Source: Mucilaginibacter aquariorum (GTDB lineage: Bacteria > Bacteroidota > Bacteroidia > Sphingobacteriales > Sphingobacteriaceae). Taken from it: 64,000 bases of DNA. A program made the translations under genes and the position numbers. Shown here piece by piece: positions 1 to 10,400 of the stretch. The DNA lies in the NCBI RefSeq assembly GCF_024498135.1, contig NZ_JANHOH010000001.1, positions 1,054,001 through 1,118,000 on the forward strand, written 5' to 3'. How positions within the stretch are numbered: position 1 is the stretch's first letter; every line of letters begins with the position of its first letter. The notes under the pieces are model-generated. The model searched no databases, was not told the origin of the DNA, and saw nothing but the letters and a program-made list of their open reading frames with translations.

Positions 1-93
1 AACAGGATAAAGATCAGCGGAAGCAACTTTATCCAATGAGAAAGGAAATTACTTTTTTTTGAAGAAAAAGTTTTAGTTATATAGTTTTTCATG

Positions 94-1419
94 TTATTTT
101 TCAGTTAATAAGGCTAGTATTCCTTCATTTTCGATAATGAGCATACCCTGACGATCAGTGGTTATGCCTGACTGCAGCTTATAAGTATACTTTGGTACAT
201 TGCCGTGCATAACCGTTGGTAAAAAAGCAAACTGTACATTTTCGGAAGTTTTCTGCAAAGCTTCGCCTACCTCAATAATATGTGTAGAGATGATAAAAAA
301 GGACTGATGATATTGCGCAAACGCTGCTGTAACAGCCAGTGTGGCGTCATAGGCATCCTTTACATTGGTGCCTTTGAACAATTCGTCAAATAAGACGACG
401 AAGCTATTTCCGGTAGCTACTTCCTCCGCCGCCTTCTTTACGCGTAATACTTCTGCATAAAAATGACTATACCCCATATTCAGGTTATCGGAGACGTTGA
501 TGGAGGAATAAATACCATCGCGAACGGAAAACTGCATGGATTTGGCAGCAACGGGAAACCCCATATGGGCTAGGTAAACTGCAATGCCAAAAGCTTTCAT
601 GAACGTTGATTTACCGGCCATATTGGCCCCGGTCAGAAATAGCATGTTACTGCCTTCGTCAAAATTTACAGGATTGGCAACTCCATTAATTAACGCCGGA
701 TGCCATACTTCGCTGATCTTAATCAGATGCCCGGCTTTTGGCACCGCTTCCGCATAGGTAAATCCACGATCTCTGCCAACTGCGCTTACGGCAATGTAGA
801 TATCCAGTTTATAGATATTCTCCAGCAGGGTTTCCATGTCGGCCTGTAGCGTTTTTTTGATCAGATAATCATAAGCTGCCAGCTGCATGATGGAAAATTT
901 TGCCGAATTTATCTGTTCCAATAAATTCCGGAGGCGGGGATGGGCCAGGATACCTAAGAGTATGTTTTTTTCATGATCAAAGGGCGTCGTTCCGCCATCA
1001 TTTAACGCGTCAAGAAAGCTGCGCAAATCATTCAACATTTTAATCGTTATCGAAAGGCCGTCTTGTAATTTCACATAGCGTTCATCCTTTAAGAGATAGT
1101 TTTGTACCCTGGTAGAAACGACATGCAATAAGGCGCCCGGATAATTGCTGCTGGTGCCTATGCGAAAATAATTTTCTACTTCCTGGAAATCCTGCTTGCT
1201 AAATGGGAATAACAACTTTTTCTGTCCGAAGTACTTAAATAAACCGCTTCGTGTATTTATTGCTTGCGGATCCGTAAGTGGTTGTTGGAACATTTGCTGT
1301 AGCAGCCGCTCTCCGCCGCTGGTTTGCACTTTGTTGAATAAATTAAAGACAGAACCCGGTGTGTATTTACCCAGTAAGTTCAGGTCTTCCTGAGTTTGTT
1401 TGTCGACTTTAAAGCTCAT
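94..1419 (-). CDS. MutS-like ATPase without mismatch-recognition domain (copy 1)
   Basis: The 441-residue protein matches only the lever/clamp and ATPase parts of MutS. Walker A is GANMAGKS at residues 264-271, Walker B ends in D345-E346 (VVLFDE), and the switch histidine lies in STH at 378-380. Full MutS is about 850 residues and carries an F-x-E mismatch-reading domain at its N-terminus, which is absent here, so canonical mismatch repair is unlikely. The start overlaps the stop of the upstream MutS-like gene by 4 bases (ATGA), which implies translational coupling. The neighbours are an ABC transporter and SusCD. The biochemical role is unknown; a DNA- or protein-remodelling clamp ATPase is my inference. 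Confidence 0.88.
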   Translation of the reverse strand: MSFKVDKQTQEDLNLLGKYTPGSVFNLFNKVQTSGGERLLQQMFQQPLTDPQAINTRSGLFKYFGQKKLLFPFSKQDFQEVENYFRIGTSSNYPGALLHVVSTRVQNYLLKDERYVKLQDGLSITIKMLNDLRSFLDALNDGGTTPFDHEKNILLGILAHPRLRNLLEQINSAKFSIMQLAAYDYLIKKTLQADMETLLENIYKLDIYIAVSAVGRDRGFTYAEAVPKAGHLIKISEVWHPALINGVANPVNFDEGSNMLFLTGANMAGKSTFMKAFGIAVYLAHMGFPVAAKSMQFSVRDGIYSSINVSDNLNMGYSHFYAEVLRVKKAAEEVATGNSFVVLFDELFKGTNVKDAYDATLAVTAAFAQYHQSFFIISTHIIEVGEALQKTSENVQFAFLPTVMHGNVPKYTYKLQSGITTDRQGMLIIENEGILALLTEK

Positions 1420-2768
1420 AATCCTCGATTAGATATCCGCTCCAGGCCGGATTTTAAGATTTCCAGGATACCTTCATTTTTTACAATCACCATACCATGG
1501 CGATCTGCGGTTAACCCCTGTTTTAACGAATAGGTATATACCGGTTGGTTCCCATCCATAAGTGTCGGTAAATACACGAAATTGATATTGCCGCATTTCT
1601 TTTGAAGCATTTCTCCTGCCTCGATGATGTGTGTGGAAATCACAAATTGGCTATTTCGCTTACCTGCAAAGGCTTCTGTAAAAGCAATAGTCGCTTCGCA
1701 GGCATCCTTAACATTCGTGCCCCTGAACATTTCATCGAACAGTACAAACAAGTTCTTCCCCTGCTTAAGCTCTAATGCTATTTTTTTAATCCTTAAAACT
1801 TCAACATAAAAGTGACTGGCACCCATACCCAGGTTGTCCGGCAGGTTGATGGTCGTAAACATGCCGTCCAGAACGGAAAATTGCATGTTTTTTGCCGCAA
1901 CCGGGAAACCCATATGCGCCATATAAAGCGCAATGCTCAGCGACTTCATAAAGGTTGATTTGCCCGCCATGTTTGCTCCGGTCAGAAAAACCACGTTACT
2001 GTCCGCTGTAATACTTATGGAGTTGGGCACCGCCTTGTCCAGCTGCGGGTGGTAAACGCCTTCAAGCCTTACTTCATTCTGATTTTCAGGCATTGCCTCG
2101 GGGAAAATAAAGCCCCGATCTGCAGCGACCTTTGCAACAGTGATATATACATCCAATTGATAGATATAGTTCAGTAATTTGACGACCATATCACGGAAGC
2201 GAAACCTGAAAAATTCATCATATTCCGCAAATTCCGCGGTCGAAAGTTTTTTTCCTGGCTTTGTTGCTAAGCCATGTGAAAACGCAGGACTATTCAGAAT
2301 ATCCAAGATCTCAGTCCTCTCAGAGCGGTAAGAGTTCATTGCGTCCGCTTCTAAACTTTTTAGAAAAAGACTCAACCCCTTCATGAGTTCTAATAAAACA
2401 GTTACCCCATTATACATGGAAGAGGTATCCCCGTCCGGCATAACCATGTTGCTTAGCTTTTTGACAACCGAATCATCCTGTGCTGAAAGCTTGGTCCGAT
2501 GATCATTATTCCGTAAATACGATTCTACCGTATCAAACTGATGGGCAGGAAAGGGAAACTGTAATCCGGCTTTAGCGAAATATTGAATAGTTTCACTTCT
2601 TTGAGTAATCTGCGCATAATCGGAAAGCGGGGAGCGGAACATCTCTTCCAGTATGACCGCTCCGCCACGGGTGCTGGTCTTGTTAAATAGCTGATAGATG
2701 GAATCAACGCCCTGTTTGCCGAAAATATTCAGGTCATTAATTGTTTGCTGATCGGTTAAAAATGACAT
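1416..2768 (-). CDS. MutS-like ATPase without mismatch-recognition domain (copy 2)
   Basis: A 450-residue paralogue of the next gene downstream. The ATPase motifs fall at exactly the same residues: GANMAGKS 264-271, D345-E346 and STH 378-380. Both proteins also begin with MSF and share LFNK at about 27-30. The middle (about 85-180) has diverged. MutS domains I and II are missing, as in copy 1. The start lies 2 bases after the stop of the permease/GldG gene. A tandem of two collinear but diverged MutS ATPases suggests a heterodimer, like eukaryotic MSH pairs; this is inference from gene order. Confidence 0.88.
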   Translation of the reverse strand: MSFLTDQQTINDLNIFGKQGVDSIYQLFNKTSTRGGAVILEEMFRSPLSDYAQITQRSETIQYFAKAGLQFPFPAHQFDTVESYLRNNDHRTKLSAQDDSVVKKLSNMVMPDGDTSSMYNGVTVLLELMKGLSLFLKSLEADAMNSYRSERTEILDILNSPAFSHGLATKPGKKLSTAEFAEYDEFFRFRFRDMVVKLLNYIYQLDVYITVAKVAADRGFIFPEAMPENQNEVRLEGVYHPQLDKAVPNSISITADSNVVFLTGANMAGKSTFMKSLSIALYMAHMGFPVAAKNMQFSVLDGMFTTINLPDNLGMGASHFYVEVLRIKKIALELKQGKNLFVLFDEMFRGTNVKDACEATIAFTEAFAGKRNSQFVISTHIIEAGEMLQKKCGNINFVYLPTLMDGNQPVYTYSLKQGLTADRHGMVIVKNEGILEILKSGLERISNRGL

Positions 2769-2770
2769 CG

Positions 2771-5071
2771 TTATTTTCTTTTTCTTCTGATGAGTATTAA
2801 ACTGCCTATGGCCAATAATATGCCCGGAAGCACCCAGATCAGCACGATTCTTAAATTCTTAACCTGGTCTTTAGTAACCAGTACCAGGAGATCCTTCGGC
2901 ATGGGCCGGAAACTGCTGATAGGAAACTGACCATAACTCAGCCAGCTGAAAACGCCCGTATTAAAGGCAAAGTTGCCAGTCCTCATATTAAAGCGATTCA
3001 ATTCAACATTAGACATTACATCAGCATCTCCGGCGACGATGATGCGTTGTTCTTTGCCGTTTAAATTTCTCGTAATACTTACCGCGAGCGGAAATGGTTT
3101 TTTCAGGTCGCCTTTCTCCGGTTCAAACCGGACGGTAGCAGAGTCACTTAAGAATTTGTCTTTTTTTAACCAGCTTTTTCTCGCATTGGTGATCAGCAAT
3201 GGTTTAATATCGTATGCCGTTGAACCTTCAATTGAAAGGGCGGCCGCCGTCGGCATGGAGACAACGATGCTATCATGATGAACTTGTTTAAGCGGCGGGA
3301 AAAGGTTTCCTGCCGCGCTGGTCAGGAAGGGTGCGGCCAAGTCGGGCTGGAGGTCCTTACTTTGTTGTACAATAGCCCCGTTCATCAATTGTACCCCAAA
3401 TTGTTTGAGCAACGGATTCAAAACAGCTTGCTTTCCGGGTTCGCCGGAGATCAATAGGTTACCACCGGCATCTATATATTTTTGTAGTTTGGCCGTTGCT
3501 GAGGAACTAAGTACGGTCTTCGGATCTGCCAGTACGAGGGCGGAAATATCGGAAGGAATAACGCCGGACTCCAATGAAACGGTATCAACGTCGAAACCCT
3601 GATTTAACAGCGAGTTCCTGAAATTCTTCAGGTTTGTCAACGCACGGTAGTCGCGATCTCCGATTTTGTTGATGTTACGTTCCAGGTTACCCGTTGCAAA
3701 AAGAATTTTGGGCATCTTAGTATTCAGAAGCCTTTTTAACGCAGCCGATACCTCCGTTTCAGATGGCCAGTGCTCGTTATCAGGAAACACGCGCAGGAAT
3801 GTTTTTCGCCCCTTGTATTTCAACTCCATGATGTAATAATTGGGCTCGTGCGACAGGTCGATCATTTTTCTGATCTCTTCTGGCCGCTTAAACTGATCCA
3901 GGCTCATGTCACCGTTTTTAGCCGCCTTTTCCGCAACCTGCGCTAAGTATTTTCCCGGGTTTCTTCTACTAATCTCTTTACCCAGACCCAGCGTATCGTA
4001 ATACATGACACTTTTTAGTATGATGTTGTGTTTAAAACGAACGTAAGGTGCCCATTCGTTGATGTTTTTCTGGTAGGATTCCGGATTCCCGTCTTCTAAA
4101 AATCCGCCAAACAAATTAGCATACCCGGTCACTTCCAGCGGCTCGTCACCAAGTTCCCTGATGATCTTTTGGGTCTCCGGGCTAATGGTATTCGTTTTAT
4201 TTTCCGTGACATCGAAATACACAATGAGTTGAGGTATCGCACTGATGCAACCGATAGCAAGCGTGCAAATGACAATGATGCCATAACGGGAAACTTTTAC
4301 CAGCGGCGATGTCGATTCCATGCCGGACTTCAACTTATAGATGGTTAGTCCCAGAAAAAGGAACACTATAGACAGGAAGTACACGATACCATTACTGGTG
4401 ATCAGCCCGGCAAGCATCCAGTCAGTACGACCGGCTACGGAAAGGAAGTAAGTTACATCCCTTAAAAATGGTACCCCACGCCACAAACCTGAAATATTAT
4501 ACAGGATACCGAACGTTACAAAAGTGCAGACAGCTGCCACGATCTGATAAGTGGTCAGGGAAGACATAAATAGCCCGATAGCTGAATAAGCGCAAAGTAA
4601 CAGGAACAGGCCGAGCAGGCAGCTTAAAAGTAAACCGGTATCGGGTGATTTTACCGTAAAATAGCTTAACGTTATGAAAAAAGCTACGATGGCGACCAGC
4701 AAAAAGCTCAGTGCTACCATTGCTGCAAATTTTCCCAGTACAATTTCGCGTACACGAATGGGCGAGGAATAGAGCAGCTTAATGGTGCCACTGCTGGTTT
4801 CCCGGCTGATAAGGCCCATGGTAAGTAAAGGAAGATAGAGATACAGGTTTCCCATTACAGTCGACAAAAGACCGTTTGCTCCGGAAAATATCCCTGCAAT
4901 TATGCTGAAGGTATTTTTAAAGCCGCCTTCCTGAATTTCAGCAGAGGATTCCAGCATTTTTGAATACACGATGCCGCATTGAACCGTAAAGATGATAATG
5001 AGAAACCAGGCTATTGGAGAATAAAAAAGTAATTTTAACTCTGTTTTTGCAATTCTGAAAATAGTTTTCAT
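2771..5071 (-). CDS. ABC-2 permease fused to GldG-like periplasmic domain
   Basis: A 766-residue inner-membrane protein. Residues about 16-270 hold six or so hydrophobic segments of an ABC-2 permease (GldF-like, first segment FYSPIAWFLIIIFTVQ). Residues about 290-735 form a large soluble domain of the GldG/ABC_transp_aux type, and a final membrane anchor (about 738-758) ends in RRKRK. In gliding bacteria GldF and GldG are usually separate proteins working with the ATPase GldA. Here they are one chain. The ATG overlaps the stop of the ATPase gene (TAATG), so the two are probably translated together as one transporter. The substrate is unknown. Confidence 0.85.
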   Translation of the reverse strand: MKTIFRIAKTELKLLFYSPIAWFLIIIFTVQCGIVYSKMLESSAEIQEGGFKNTFSIIAGIFSGANGLLSTVMGNLYLYLPLLTMGLISRETSSGTIKLLYSSPIRVREIVLGKFAAMVALSFLLVAIVAFFITLSYFTVKSPDTGLLLSCLLGLFLLLCAYSAIGLFMSSLTTYQIVAAVCTFVTFGILYNISGLWRGVPFLRDVTYFLSVAGRTDWMLAGLITSNGIVYFLSIVFLFLGLTIYKLKSGMESTSPLVKVSRYGIIVICTLAIGCISAIPQLIVYFDVTENKTNTISPETQKIIRELGDEPLEVTGYANLFGGFLEDGNPESYQKNINEWAPYVRFKHNIILKSVMYYDTLGLGKEISRRNPGKYLAQVAEKAAKNGDMSLDQFKRPEEIRKMIDLSHEPNYYIMELKYKGRKTFLRVFPDNEHWPSETEVSAALKRLLNTKMPKILFATGNLERNINKIGDRDYRALTNLKNFRNSLLNQGFDVDTVSLESGVIPSDISALVLADPKTVLSSSATAKLQKYIDAGGNLLISGEPGKQAVLNPLLKQFGVQLMNGAIVQQSKDLQPDLAAPFLTSAAGNLFPPLKQVHHDSIVVSMPTAAALSIEGSTAYDIKPLLITNARKSWLKKDKFLSDSATVRFEPEKGDLKKPFPLAVSITRNLNGKEQRIIVAGDADVMSNVELNRFNMRTGNFAFNTGVFSWLSYGQFPISSFRPMPKDLLVLVTKDQVKNLRIVLIWVLPGILLAIGSLILIRRKRK

Positions 5072-6009
5072 TAAGATATATTATTGGACTGATGTTGTGA
5101 TAGTTGTTTAAATATTTCCTCGACCGAATTCTTTTCGAGTGTGATCTCCTGAAGCCGCCAGCCTTTGTTAACGCTTTCATTGACTATGGTCTCGGCAATT
5201 CCGGAATCGCCGCTAAAGAACAGCCGAACGAGCTTCTCTGTAAGCAGATCTGCCTTCATGACCCCTTGGATAGCTTCAAGCTCCATGATTGCCGGCATAT
5301 TGTTCAGGTGAACGAGCATGCTATGCGGTGCTATGTAATTATTGAACGCATCCATGCTATCTTCAAAAACAATCCTGCCATTCTCGATCATCATAATATC
5401 CCTGCACAGCAATTGTACTTCAGAAAGGATATGAGAAGAAAATATAACAACCCTGTCCCTGGCAATGTCTTTGATCAACGCCCTTACTTCTATGATCTGG
5501 TTTGGATCCAGCCCATTTGTTGGTTCATCCAGGACAAGCACTTTGGGCCGGTGTACGATTGCCTGTGCTATCCCCACGCGTTGCCTGTATCCGCCGGAAA
5601 GGTTTTTTATCAGCCGGTTGCTAAAGTGTGCGATCCCGCAACGCTCTTTGGCTTCTTTAACCGCGCCTTTTCGCTCGTTACCCGACATATGCCTTAATCC
5701 GGCGCAATACATAAGATACTCATCAACGGTAAGATCCATATACAGAGGCGGGCTTTGGGGCAAAAAGCCAATTTCCCTTTTTGCCCGCATAGGATCATCC
5801 CTGAAGTTTATACCGTTAATGTAAACGTTGCCTTCGGTTTGGTTTAATGACCCGCAAAGAATATTCATGGTGGTAGATTTACCGGCACCATTTGATCCAA
5901 GCAGGCCGACGATCCCGTAGCTGTTGATTTCCAGGTTAATGTCACGAATAGCCCAGTTGGCGCTATATTTATGTGACAGATTTTCTATTTTAACAATACT
6001 TTTCTGCAT
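5071..6009 (-). CDS. ABC transporter ATP-binding protein (GldA-like)
   Basis: A 312-residue ABC ATPase. Walker A is GSNGAGKST at 38-46, the signature LSGGYRQ at 137-143, and Walker B VLVLDE at 157-162 followed by PTNGLDP. The C-terminal extension of about 90 residues is typical of GldA/NatA-type exporters. The ATG at 6009 is chosen (MQKSIVKIENLSH) because the longer frame from 6069 relies on TTG and adds residues with no family match. It powers the permease/GldG fusion encoded next, with which it overlaps by one base at TAATG. It sits 82 bases after the SusD gene. Confidence 0.9.
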   Translation of the reverse strand: MQKSIVKIENLSHKYSANWAIRDINLEINSYGIVGLLGSNGAGKSTTMNILCGSLNQTEGNVYINGINFRDDPMRAKREIGFLPQSPPLYMDLTVDEYLMYCAGLRHMSGNERKGAVKEAKERCGIAHFSNRLIKNLSGGYRQRVGIAQAIVHRPKVLVLDEPTNGLDPNQIIEVRALIKDIARDRVVIFSSHILSEVQLLCRDIMMIENGRIVFEDSMDAFNNYIAPHSMLVHLNNMPAIMELEAIQGVMKADLLTEKLVRLFFSGDSGIAETIVNESVNKGWRLQEITLEKNSVEEIFKQLSQHQSNNIS

Positions 6010-6091
6010 AACAGACTTTTTTTTAGGCAATTCAATTCCGTATTGATGAACCCGGTAAGGGTAGATCAATACGGAAAATGAGTAGATGAAT

Positions 6092-7462
6092 TTATTTTGG
6101 GTTCTGTATTAGTTCCGGATTCTGGTTTACGATTATGGAAGAAAACGGGAATACGTACCCGTTGCTGTTAGGCGTCAGGGTATAAGTAACATTCTTAAAG
6201 GTACGTGTGACCGTTTTGGCCAGCGAAGGCTCTTTATTTAAGCGTTTCTGGTCAAACCAGCGCAGGCCCGTTCCGAAAAATTCCCTCCGGCGTTCATCAA
6301 TGACCATTTGCAAAGCCTGCTGATCACTCGTGGCGGTCAGGGCTGCATAATCGCCTGGGGTAAACCTGAATTTACGCAGGTCATTCAGCATTTTTACCGC
6401 TTCATTACGTTGCCCTGCCCTTACCAGGCATTCCGCCCTGATCAGCCACGTTTCGTTAACTGTTAAGCCAACGCATGCCGGATCAGAACCGCCGCCAGCC
6501 CAAAAACCTCTGCCATTAAAAACAGGATAAAACTGATCACCAGTTCTGGTAAACAGCACATATCTTAGATCTTTGGTCCCTAATAAATTCAGCAAGTCAT
6601 CACTTAACTGCAATGCCGAGTAACTAGTCCTGGGTATTTTCCGCAAAAGGATTTGTTTATTCTCCAGGAGCGTTGGAAAAGGAGCGTTTAAAGGGTCGGC
6701 TGATTGGTTGTAATCATAAAGCTCTCCTGAAAGGGCCAGCGATTGTTCTGCGGCCTGGCGTGCGGCCTCAAAATTCCGCATATTTAAATGTACCTTGGCC
6801 AATAAAGCATAAGCAGCGGCCCTGCTGGGTCTTACAGCATTTTCCTTGATAACCGATATCAGGGGGATAGCTATTTCCAGGTCTTTAAGCACCTGCGCAT
6901 AAACCTGAGCAACGGTCGCTCTCGGTAAGGGTACAAATAATTTCGCTTCGAGCAAGAGCGGTACCCCTGGGTCGGTATTGGCCGTACCAGCGTCATACTG
7001 CTTCGCATAAGAGCTGACCAGGGTAAAATAAGTAAAGGCCCGCTGTACAAGTGCCTCAGCATAAATTTCATTCCGTTCCGCCGGCGAACCGCCTTTACTA
7101 TCCAGAACGCCTGTTATCACGGTATTATAGGTGTACATCGCTTTATACATCCCATTCCAGTCAAAATCGTCAACTTTTTCAAGATAAAAGGGCTTATCCC
7201 AGGTATACATCGCAAGGTTCGAATTGTCTGTTGAGATTTGATCCTGGATATTTGGATCTTTTAGATCAATGTCATCACACCCCAGGATGGCCGAATTCCC
7301 CGAGCCAATTTCTGAATTGTTTTTGCTATTGATCAGCAGACGGTAATCCTGCGTATAAACCAAAACTCTTTGTCCCTGGACAGGAACATTTTCGACGTAC
7401 TTACGGCAAGATGCCAGGGCAAATGTTAGTATGGCTACTAAAAATATTTTTACAATATTCAT
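6092..7462 (-). CDS. SusD/RagB-type outer-membrane lipoprotein
   Basis: A 456-residue SusD-family surface lipoprotein. The signal peptide ends in a lipobox with C19 (FALASC). TPR-like helices occupy the first half, and the conserved C-terminal part contains RREFFGTGLRWFDQKR. SusD proteins form the lid on the SusC barrel and bind the imported ligand. At 456 residues it is a little shorter than the usual 500 or more. It lies 18 bases after SusC. The attached genes are a transporter and MutS-like ATPases rather than glycosidases, so the ligand may not be a glycan. Confidence 0.93.
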   Translation of the reverse strand: MNIVKIFLVAILTFALASCRKYVENVPVQGQRVLVYTQDYRLLINSKNNSEIGSGNSAILGCDDIDLKDPNIQDQISTDNSNLAMYTWDKPFYLEKVDDFDWNGMYKAMYTYNTVITGVLDSKGGSPAERNEIYAEALVQRAFTYFTLVSSYAKQYDAGTANTDPGVPLLLEAKLFVPLPRATVAQVYAQVLKDLEIAIPLISVIKENAVRPSRAAAYALLAKVHLNMRNFEAARQAAEQSLALSGELYDYNQSADPLNAPFPTLLENKQILLRKIPRTSYSALQLSDDLLNLLGTKDLRYVLFTRTGDQFYPVFNGRGFWAGGGSDPACVGLTVNETWLIRAECLVRAGQRNEAVKMLNDLRKFRFTPGDYAALTATSDQQALQMVIDERRREFFGTGLRWFDQKRLNKEPSLAKTVTRTFKNVTYTLTPNSNGYVFPFSSIIVNQNPELIQNPK

Positions 7463-7480
7463 GATGATGTCTTTGTAAGG

Positions 7481-10400
7481 TTATAAACTCAGGTTAATTT
7501 GGAACGAATAGGTTCGTACGGGAGCCAATTGGTAAGCGCTGCTTTCGTTATAAAGGTAATCGGGATCGATTTTCTCTTTGTTCGCAGCCCAGATCATACC
7601 CAGGTTACGGCAAACCGCCGATACGCTTAAAGCTTTAATTCCGAATTTAGCCACTACCTGCTGAGGTACCGAATACGCCAGGCGTACTTGCTGCAACTTT
7701 ACATTACTTCTGCTTCTGACCAGTAGATCAGAATTTGAATACCTTTCCACACTGGCGCCATAAAAGTAACCGAGGTTATAATCAGTATTAATTCCGGGAA
7801 CAGTTGTTGTCAACTCGTCACCGGGATTTTTCCAGCGTTTTGCCAGATCTCCTGCACTGCTTACAAAATCAGTAAGCAAATTGATCGATGGTTTCCGAAA
7901 AACACCACCCAACTGATACTGGAACTGTAAACCCAGATCAAAGTGCTTATAAGTGACATTTGTGAAATAAGCGCCAAACCAGGGAGACGCTGTTCTGCCG
8001 GAATACGCTTTAATGTCATAGTAAGGAAAGTCTGCTGTTGTGTAAATCTTACCTGGTTCTTTCGGATCTTCAATAAGTGTTTCACCCTTGGCGTCCAAAC
8101 CCTTAAACTTGTAGGAGAACAGGAAGTCAGTTGGGTAACCGTCGTGAATAATTTGTCCTTGCATAACATCTTCATTGCCGATAGGCAACTTAAAGCGCTC
8201 GTCATGAACAATGTTGGTATTGTAGGACAAGTTGATGGTATTGTTCCAGGTTACCGTTTTAGACCTTACCAGGGCGAAGGATAGCCCAAGGTCAACACCT
8301 TGCCCATCCAATCTTGCCGCGTTGAATAAGGTTTCCCTGAACCCGTAGGTTGCGTTGATCGGCAAGGTATAGAATATGTCTGTGGTGTGTTTCTTGTAGT
8401 ATTCTAACGTACCGGAAATGCGGCCATTAAACAGTGAAAAATCAATGCCATAATTTGACATCCTCGTTTTCTCCCAGGCCAGGTTATCCCTTGCCGGAGT
8501 TTTTATGTCTGCATAAGGAAGCCCTGAATAGGTATCGGTCCCCGACAAATCGATGACAGTTACCGGCGCGTAGCCTTGTGGCGCGTTCCCGGTGAACCCA
8601 TAAGTAAAGCGGCCGGACAAGGCGCTTAACCATTCGACGTCCTTCAGGAAGCTTTCTTGTTTCAGGTTCCAGCTGACTCCGCCGGACCAAAGCGGGATGG
8701 CCCTTTTTCTACGCTCAACGCCTAAAAGGTTAAAATCATCAAAACGTGCGCTACCCGATATGGTGTACTTTTTGTCGTAGGTGTAAGCGGCGTTTGCGTA
8801 ATAGGAAAGCGCCCTTGTCGTTTTCTCCACCACTGGCCCGGTCGTACTGCCTATATAGGGACGCTGGCCGTAGATATCCGTGTATCTTTCTGTTGGGTTT
8901 ACAGTACTGAACGAATTGATCTCTTTATTGTAGCCGTAACGGTTCTCTCCACTGGTTTTGTTAAATACCTCGCGGATTTCATTGCCCAGAACCGCATTCA
9001 GTTCATGCTTGTCGTTCCAGTTTTTATTCACGTTCAGCTGGCCCCTGAGGTTGTAACTTCTTACTAAGGAATTGTCTAATCCAAGTTTTCCGCCCATTGG
9101 AATGCCGTAAACCAGCCTGCCGAAGGAATTGATACTTGTAGCCTGATTGATCATGATCCTTGATGCATAGCTGTCAGGTTCCTGATAATTTTCCCGCTCA
9201 TTAAAATTTCTGGCCAGATTCCCGGATACTGACAAACTCAGCCAGGGTGTGATCTTACCATTAACGTCAAGGATAAGGCCCAGGTTATTCCCGGTAGTTA
9301 CGGTATTGTTATAATTTAATTCATCAATTGGTGAATATCGAAACGGAAGATATCCTTGACCTTCAAAAGCCCGGGCGCGTTCAGGCACCAAAAAGACATC
9401 ATAGTATTTAGTGTTCCCGTCAGGGTTTTTGAGCATATCGTACGGACGCAGACCTCCAGGTGACATATTCAGGGCCGATGACATGCTCATGGCCTGTGCT
9501 GACGTAGGATTGGTTTTATCTGTGGTGTTGGCATAATTCAAAGATGTATTTATGGTTATGCGATTTTTAAAGAGTCCGGAGCTTGTGCCAATATTGAAGG
9601 AATATCCTTTGTTCCGGTTGCTTTTATATACCCGGTCATCCGTATAGTAGAAGCCGGACATATAATAGGAACTGTTGATACCACCGCCTGACAGTGACAA
9701 ATTATATTGTTTCGTGGCAGGCCTTTGCAATAAATACCGGGAGATCTGGTCCCTGTTATTATTCTGGCCGAGTGCGGCCAGCTCGGCATTCATTTGAGCT
9801 TCACTGATCTCGCCGCGTTTATTTCTAAAAATAATAGCCTGAGCCTGACTGTTATTACGCGGAAGGTAGCTTGAAGGTACCGGATCTGATAAGAGATTAT
9901 TGGTGATCATATCTTTCTCCAGGTCTATATATTCCGGGACTGAAAGCGTTGGCCCATAGTTAATCTTTGGCTTCCCACTCGTACTGTAAGTCATCGAGAA
10001 ATTAAGCGTAGGCGCAGTATTTTGCTTACCCCTTTTTGTAGTGACGACAATTACGCCGTTGGCAGCCTGGATTCCCCATATGGATGCGGCAGCCGCATCT
10101 TTGAGAAAAGTTATCTGTTGAATGTCTTCCGGATTAAGAAAGTCTAGCGCGCCCCGCGCGATGGAAATCTGCGATGGAAATCCGTCAATAACGAGCAAAG
10201 GTTCCACGCTCACCTGCGTGTACTTGCCAACTATTGTCGAAATACCGCGAATGTTAATGGTTCCGTTGCGGCTTTGGCCGGCTGTTGTTTTTGTGGAAAC
10301 ATTAACACCCGGAACCATCCCCTGTATACGTTCAAGTACACTGATCGTCGGAAATTGTGCAAGTTCTTTAGCGGTTATAACGCCAAATGAACCTGTCGCC

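Noticed and set aside
94..2768. Reading the MutS-like pair as canonical mismatch repair genes
   Set aside because: Both lack the N-terminal mismatch-binding domains and have no mutL nearby; length is about half that of MutS.
5104..5824. Two long plus-strand frames (197 and 119 codons) opposite the ABC ATPase
   Set aside because: They lie entirely inside the ABC ATPase gene on the other strand, have no family match, and reflect codon bias of the real gene.
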